From assembly GCF_950023065.1 (NCBI RefSeq), contig NC_088677.1, positions 43,850,555-43,914,554 of the forward strand: DNA of 64,000 bases, written 5' to 3'. Positions 58,501-64,000 of this stretch are shown one piece after another. The notes beneath the pieces are model-generated. The model saw only the letters and a program-made list of their open reading frames with translations, searched no databases and was not told where the DNA came from. The position numbers were made by a program, and so were the translations under genes. Source of the stretch: Planococcus citri (taxonomy: Eukaryota; Arthropoda; Insecta; Hemiptera; Pseudococcidae). How positions within the stretch are numbered: the stretch's first letter is position 1; every line of letters starts with the position of its first letter.

Positions 58501-60394
58501 CGTGCTCTCAAGGTTGGTGTAGAATTTAAATACAATTAACGATAACATTTTAAAACGACGGTTAGATTATTTTAGAAGGGGTTCTCGAATCCCTTCATGC
58601 AGCTTCCTCGTTGTTGTAGTATGTCTTACAATAGTTCCCAACTATGTAATCAGAAAATGTGCCCCTACCTACTGAGAAATTAGGAAAAAATAAATGCATT
58701 TTCATTCTACAGATAGCTGTGTAAAATGAAAATTTGATAAATTTACAAAATTTTTAAAATGATCTATTCTCACTTTAAAACAGTCACGTCAACAACAGTT
58801 TGCCTTAGGAAAAATTTAATTACTCTGTAGAAATGCTATTATTATAATCTGTTATTTATTTGTGTGATAATTCTAGTATTTTATACGAATTTCTATTTGT
58901 CTTGTGTTTACAGAAATATGACAGACATATTGAAAGCAAAGGTACGATTTTATTGAACATATTTTTATTACTTACTCGTTTACGATAGATTTATTTAATT
59001 ATCAATTTTCAAAATTATGAATATTCCTTATTTAGGGACCTACGTATGTATACGTCGTATTAAAATATTTGCAGTAATACTTATGTATTTTTGGTTAGGT
59101 CGACGTAAACCATCTGCTCGAAGAAAATTGCAAAAAGACTTTGAAAATAAAGAAGTAACTTGCCTGTTAGATTTACTCAACGAAGCCGATTTAGTCAGTA
59201 AGTTCTACTTTATTGAATCAATTAATGTAGATATTATTTATGATTGGTATTCTTCTTTGCTGCACTCACGAGTGCCCAATGGGTATGCTGTAGTTATTCG
59301 TCGATAAGTAATTTTACGATAGTAATCGATGATTTGTGTGTCCTGCAGGTAATGACAGTACAAGTGATGACGAAGCAGAAAGAGCGATAATAGATGATAA
59401 CGACGAACCGTTAGAAGAAATATCAGCCGAAGATGCAGCGAATACCTCTTTTGTTGCTCAAGAACTTTCTAAAAATGAGACTGAAACTGACGAAATACCG
59501 CACGCCAAAGAAATTGAAGAATCTGTTATAGTTCCCAGTGATGAACCTAAAGAGGAACCAACACCAAAATCGACAGAATCGCCGATCGCCGTAATTGAGA
59601 GTACCACGGAAATCGACCCTTGTCAGCATACGGAAAAAGAAATCGTCGAAACTGAAAACAAAGAAAACGTCGATCCACGATTAGATGGTACGAATGCTGA
59701 AACTGTACCCGAATCTAATGATGTTGAGCCGATGGAAGTAGACGGTCCGATTGGCGACGTTCCCAAAACTACAAACGATACCATTAATGATTCGGCGGAT
59801 TACGTGTGTACCGATAGTAATGCCGATGAGCAAGAAGTAACTGACAAACGATGTATAACTATGAACAATATTCGCCGATATTCGACGGTAATTGAGCCAA
59901 ACAGTGAAGAAATTCCTGACGAATTGCCCTCATCCACAGAAAAAACAACAGCGAAGACAGCCGTCGTTGTCATTGAAAAAGACGACTCTGCTAGCCAATC
60001 GGTTTCGATATTTTCTGAAGATAAAATTGTAACTCGTGCGGAAAAAGTTATCGACTCTCAAGAAACTTTTGTCGGTTCGGAAGAAACTTCTGTTTCGGTG
60101 GTCGGTAATGAAATTTTGACTAATGATAATGCCTCTGTGGATACTCGCGACGAAAAAAATGTTTCTGAAAAGTCTGTTTCCGAGCCGCAGAAAGTTGCAA
60201 CAATTGCCGAAGTATTACCTCAAGAAGAGATCGATGCTGGAGTTTGGCTTCAAGCCTTAAAAAAAATTTATCATGTTTACGAAGGTGATGCAGATTCGGC
60301 AAAAGCAACATATTTAAAAATTATAGAAGAAGGGAATTCGGTTTTCTCGACGGTAGGGTTGAAATTGCAATTTTGTCGAGCTGGAAAAAAATAA
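52576..60394 (+). CDS. Rif1: RIF1, replication-timing and DNA-repair regulator, 22 exons (1817 aa)
   Basis: Exons are 52576-52578, 52724-52761, 52842-52992, 53074-53235, 53311-53463, 53554-53695, 53781-54003, 54069-54170, 54255-54420, 54491-54671, 54743-54951, 55186-55313, 55395-55476, 55553-55731, 55824-57713, 57790-57910, 57980-58067, 58168-58294, 58377-58512, 58914-58941, 59099-59197 and 59349-60394, all in phase. Residues 1 to ~520 are helical repeats of the Rif1 N-terminal domain. HIPALYQDLSQSHSQS (~620) is the conserved RIF1 motif. A long disordered region fills exon 15. SPGILKK (SILK type, 1292-1295) and KVVNF (RVxF type, 1310-1314) should bind PP1. The RIF1 C-terminal domain lies at ~1362-1427 (CRDKIGDILEFLF, TVGELASMSTLTA). 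An acidic ~390-residue extension follows. RIF1 brings PP1 to origins to delay firing and acts at double-strand breaks. The HEAT region is shorter than in vertebrates, and the one-codon first exon is tentative, so 5' exons may be missing. Confidence 0.92.
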
Positions 60395-62317
60395 TTTTCT
60401 GAAGACGCATGAATATTCTTGAATTCAACAAACCATTTATTCGACGATTTCATCTAAAAACGAGTACATAAACCTACCTAATATAAAACTTCGTATATCT
60501 GTTTATGTATTTTTATCAGAACATTACTACAGTATGATTATGATGTAATTTTACGTGATTTTTTCTAATTTATTTTGTAGTTGTGATATTGGTAGTTGTT
60601 AATATTTTTTACTCCGGTTTCTTTCTTCTTTTTTTTTTCTTTTCTATTAAATTTACTTGCAACTGGCTTCTGTTTCATAATATAGTTCTCTTTTTTGTAT
60701 ATTTTGAACTAAAACTTATGAAATTGCCATACGAAAAAAGAAATAAGGATGATTTTATTCTGATGAATTTGATTGTAAATTTGTTGGTCCAGTTCTTTCA
60801 AAAACTAAGATTCATGATGTGTTTCTGAAAAGGAAAAAGTGGAATTCAATATCTGACATTTTCTAGACTAATTTACAATGGAGTTTCTAATGCGATTTGT
60901 GTTTTTTTTTAATTTTTATTTCGAAATCAAGGAAATATGCATGTATGTATTTCTAGAAAATATGCTATTACGGGTCTTTCGTGTTCTCAAGTTGACAGAA
61001 TGAAAATTTTCTGTAAGCTTATTGCAACCTGTCTTTTTTTCTCATCATATTAATCGTAAACCAACAGTTTTGTCTATAAACATCTTGACCGCTCTAATGA
61101 TTTACTATTCGTCGTGGAAGTATTTGTTAAATCAGCCCGTTCTTTTAAACTGGTTTCGATGCCAAAAAAAAAAAAAAAATGACTCGCTTCTATCATGAAC
61201 CTTACGATGGAAGGGTTTACTTTGTTCAATGTAGGTATTTATGTTCCTTTTATCGCGTTTAAAAAGAGAAGTAGGTACTTATCTGTTTCGTTAAATGTTT
61301 TTCGAATTTTATGAATTTTGTTAGTGGATGAGTTGAAATTGATGTTATAACGTGGAGAATGTTTTCATTTTGTGGTAAAAATTATGTGAGGTGTACTTTA
61401 ATTATAAGATCGTTTTTTTTTTAATTTGAATTAAGTACCTATTATTATGAATATAATAAAAATAAACATATCATCTCAATTCGATTATTGTGATTTAATT
61501 TTTGGCATTTTGTTGTAGGTATACATACATACGGGATGATAAGATAAGACAATTTCACGTGAACTTCTGTAATGGAAAAATTGCGAGTTTAATGGTTAGA
61601 TTACCAAAGTGCTTGGTTTAAAAGCAAGTAACTCTTCAACAAATCATTCGAGTGTAGTGATTTGATGAAAATATTTTAATCTCCAAATCTATATCACAGA
61701 AATTGTGAACCGTAGAGTATTATAGTTCGTATCAACATTATCGAGTGATTTGATTATAACGTCAGTCGTACTAATCCTACCTGTTGGCTGTTATCTGCGG
61801 TTTAACATCATTTTTCTATTAAGAAGTCAACCCTATTCCCTGTTTACAGCATTTTTTCTCGACAGTAGGTACATATATAATAGTAACAGATATTCAACAT
61901 TGAAAACCCTTTATGAAAAATTAATAATTACAAAATAAGTAAGTATTACAAATCTTACACTTTTATGCAAAAAAATGAGAAATGACTAATGTATGGTTCT
62001 AACAACGTAAGCATGAAAACACAATAAGATTATAATACTGGTACCATATACAAGGTATTTTCAGTAATCTACGTAAATCATATCAACATAGTAACTTAAC
62101 TATTCGATAATTGGTACGTCTTGGTACTTCCTTATTAAGTATACTTAGACTCACAAAGGTTCAGGTGAATGTAATGTAGGTAGGTCTAGGTACCTATTTA
62201 TGCGAATAGAAATCCTTAGAAAATAGAAAATGCAACATTACGAGTAATAGGTAGTATTCTCAACTGTTTTGATTTTGACGAATCCCCCGGGGGGGGGGGG
62301 GGGGTAGGAAACTTTGT
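60395..62317. other. 3' flank shared by the convergent RIF1 and cysteine dioxygenase genes
   Basis: Non-coding, AT-rich. AATAAA copies at 61455-61466 are candidate poly(A) signals for RIF1. ORFs at 60583 and 61750 are Phe/Leu/Tyr-rich translations of AT-rich DNA without support. No mobile element ends were recognised. Confidence 0.45.
62289..62304. repeat. G16 homopolymer
   Basis: An uninterrupted run of sixteen G, preceded by CCCCC, lies about 15 bp from the cysteine dioxygenase stop codon, in its presumed 3' UTR. The run may be unreliable in length. Confidence 0.85.
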
Positions 62318-63339
62318 TCAGTTATCTTCAGGTTCGATACTTGGATTTTTCTCCTAAAAATAAAGTAAAAGCAATATTGTAAAAAATGGATTAACTTCGA
62401 CGCCTTTTATGCAAAAAGTTTGTACTTATCGTATATAAAACTACCTTACGTTGGTCTACGACACTAACCTTTTTGTTTTTCTTGCCATACATGGACCAGA
62501 ATGTAACAGGTGCTTTCATACTGTGACCAGTGCGTTCATTAAATACTCTACAAGCTTGAAATGGAGGGCAATACAAATGCAGACTAACAGCAACATCGGA
62601 GTAGCTCAAATTTTCCACTCTGTGCAATCCTAGAGAATCTGTACGATTTTTCAAATATAAATACTTAAATTAGTAATCGAATAATTTTCACACATCGATA
62701 AGTTAAGTGTAATTTTACGCACCGTTAATGTAGCATACTCCATTTGTAGGTAATTTAGTTCTAGAAATTTCTGTCATGTGCGATGCACTTTGGTCACTTG
62801 TGTTGGGATTTTCTTTAGGCCATTCGAATCTAACTTCGCATAATTCACCCGCCAACATTTTCATGAAACAGTGAGCATCGGCATGATCGTGAATACTAGA
62901 TCCGTGACCTTCACCCCAACATAAAACCATCAAATTGAATTTTCCGTTTCCGGCATCCACCAAATTTCTCGTATACCTAATGATCACATAGGTGCATATA
63001 CATAGAATTATAAATAGGTAATAGGTATACAGTAAATGCTAAATGTAAGTGTGTAAGTTTTACCTACCTAAATTTATCAAATTTTGCATATTTTAACCAT
63101 TCGGCAGGGTTACTTTTGTAAGCTGCCATCAAAGCGTAAACTTCTTCGACATTTACTTCGTCGCTTTCAAAAATTTTATATAAACCGTTGATTAAGTCTT
63201 TTAGAGTCAAACATTCCGGATTCAAATTTAGACGTTTAGCCATCAAGTCGAGATTTCCAATGTTTACTAAATCCGAGTCCTGTTCTCCATATTTTTTATA
63301 AGCGTAGGCATCGTTTGTGTTTGATTTTTCTATCTCCAT
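62318..63339 (-). CDS. CDO1: Cysteine dioxygenase type 1, 4 exons (251 aa)
   Basis: Exons on the minus strand are 63339-63068, 62976-62723, 62638-62445 and 62353-62318, with matching phases. The enzyme oxidises cysteine to cysteine sulfinate with O2 and non-haem iron, the entry to taurine and sulfate formation in the cytosol. Iron ligands are present as His120 and His122 in SSIHDHADAHCF and His181 in GLHRVEN. The Cys-Tyr cofactor pair is Cys127 and Tyr198 (SLHLYCPPF). Substrate-binding Tyr92 and Arg94 lie in RYTRNLVD. About 35 residues at the N terminus and an acidic tail (EKNPSIEPEDN) extend beyond the ~200-residue mammalian enzyme. The last donor is ambiguous: AAG|GTAGTT was chosen because it keeps the frame, but CAAC|GTAAGG four bases earlier would give a shorter, different tail. 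Convergent with RIF1. Confidence 0.95.
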
Positions 63340-64000
63340 TTTTTCTATTTTTTAAAACTGAAACATAAAAAAACCCCTAAATTAATTATTAAATAAAATC
63401 GTTTCAAATTCAACGAATCGAATAAAACTAATTTGTACCTACCTAGGTACATATTTTTTTAGAGCTTACCTACATACCTATTGTGCTCATTATAGGGCAC
63501 AGATTACTTGTGTAGGTGCATTATGGTGAAGTATAAGAATAGATTATTGGATGAGAATCTTTGAAACGCAGGTTTTCGTAATGTAGGTTTTTGACCCCCC
63601 CCCACCGGGTTTGAAATTCTTTTAGCCAAAAAAATAAAGTCAAACCTCGACGGAGTGGGTAAAAATAAGTAGGTAAGTATAATTTTTATGAAAAATGAAT
63701 AGGTAGCACACCTTGTTATCCTCGTCAAGATACCTAAATTCAAAAATACCCACATCTCAATTTTGAAAAATTCTGGACTTGGTTACCTACAAATACTTGG
63801 TTCTTTCTGTGGATCTCCTTCATATGTACCTCGCCATAAAATATGCTCTTAAAGAACAAAATACGTAGATCCTCACTTAAGTATAAAAAATATAAATGTT
63901 TCTCAGAATAAGTTTTTATTCAGTCTACTTAAATTTGCGAAAAACAAGTCACGATTTTTGCAAGAAAAATTAGCCCAAGTATTTAATTACAAAAGCACAC
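63340..64000. other. Upstream flank of the cysteine dioxygenase gene
   Basis: Presumed promoter and 5' UTR region on the minus strand, with several TACCTACC / GTAGGTA runs. No core promoter motif or coding exon could be supported; the ORF at 63504-63755 has no recognisable content. Confidence 0.4.

Overview
The window is animal nuclear DNA: AT-rich, with genes split into many short GT-AG exons, long introns and many transposable elements. Introns and intergenic DNA are full of short TACCTACC / GGTAGGTA runs. Together with the gene content and the variety of small hAT-like and piggyBac-like elements, this suggests an insect, most likely a sternorrhynchan hemipteran such as a mealybug or scale insect. 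The species assignment is inference, not proof.

Layout from left to right. (1) 1295-23195, + strand: a complete 14-exon gene for an NRF-6 ('nose resistant to fluoxetine') type membrane acyltransferase-3 protein of 781 residues. Its first intron is 11.6 kb. Its introns hold two hAT-like MITEs, a TA-flanked MITE and a 1.34-kb near-perfect palindrome with TTAA (piggyBac-like) ends. (2) 23931-38658, - strand: a 14.7-kb LTR retrotransposon of the Ty3 class, with two 470-bp LTRs that look identical and a GAAT target duplication, so a young insertion. In element order it carries Gag; a canonical GGGAAAC -1 frameshift site into a domain that looks like an SGNH/GDSL hydrolase; protease-RT-degenerate RNase H-integrase; a second, intact RNase HI-type domain placed between the integrase core and the integrase GPY/F module; two small unknown ORFs; and a 783-residue protein with a RING-H2-like finger, a coiled coil and a second SGNH-like domain. 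This is the most unusual object in the window. (3) 40142-40916, - strand: a three-exon CUSTOS-like gene. (4) 41.0-52.5 kb: a dense nest of small DNA transposons. Most are hAT-like with exact 8-bp target duplications, some nested, plus a 3.9-kb foldback element built of ~290-bp units. (5) 52576-60394, + strand: a 22-exon RIF1 gene (1817 residues) with N-terminal helical repeats, the conserved IPALYQDLSQ motif, tandem SILK and RVxF type PP1-docking motifs and the RIF1 C-terminal domain. (6) 62318-63339, - strand: a four-exon cysteine dioxygenase gene with all iron-ligand and cofactor residues, convergent with RIF1.

The four host genes belong to unrelated pathways: membrane acyl/lipid transport, a nuclear CUSTOS-like protein, replication timing and DNA repair, and cysteine catabolism. 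No operon-like relation is expected. All exon phases were checked by hand and each host gene model is open from start to stop. Splice sites come from sequence alone, without transcript data.
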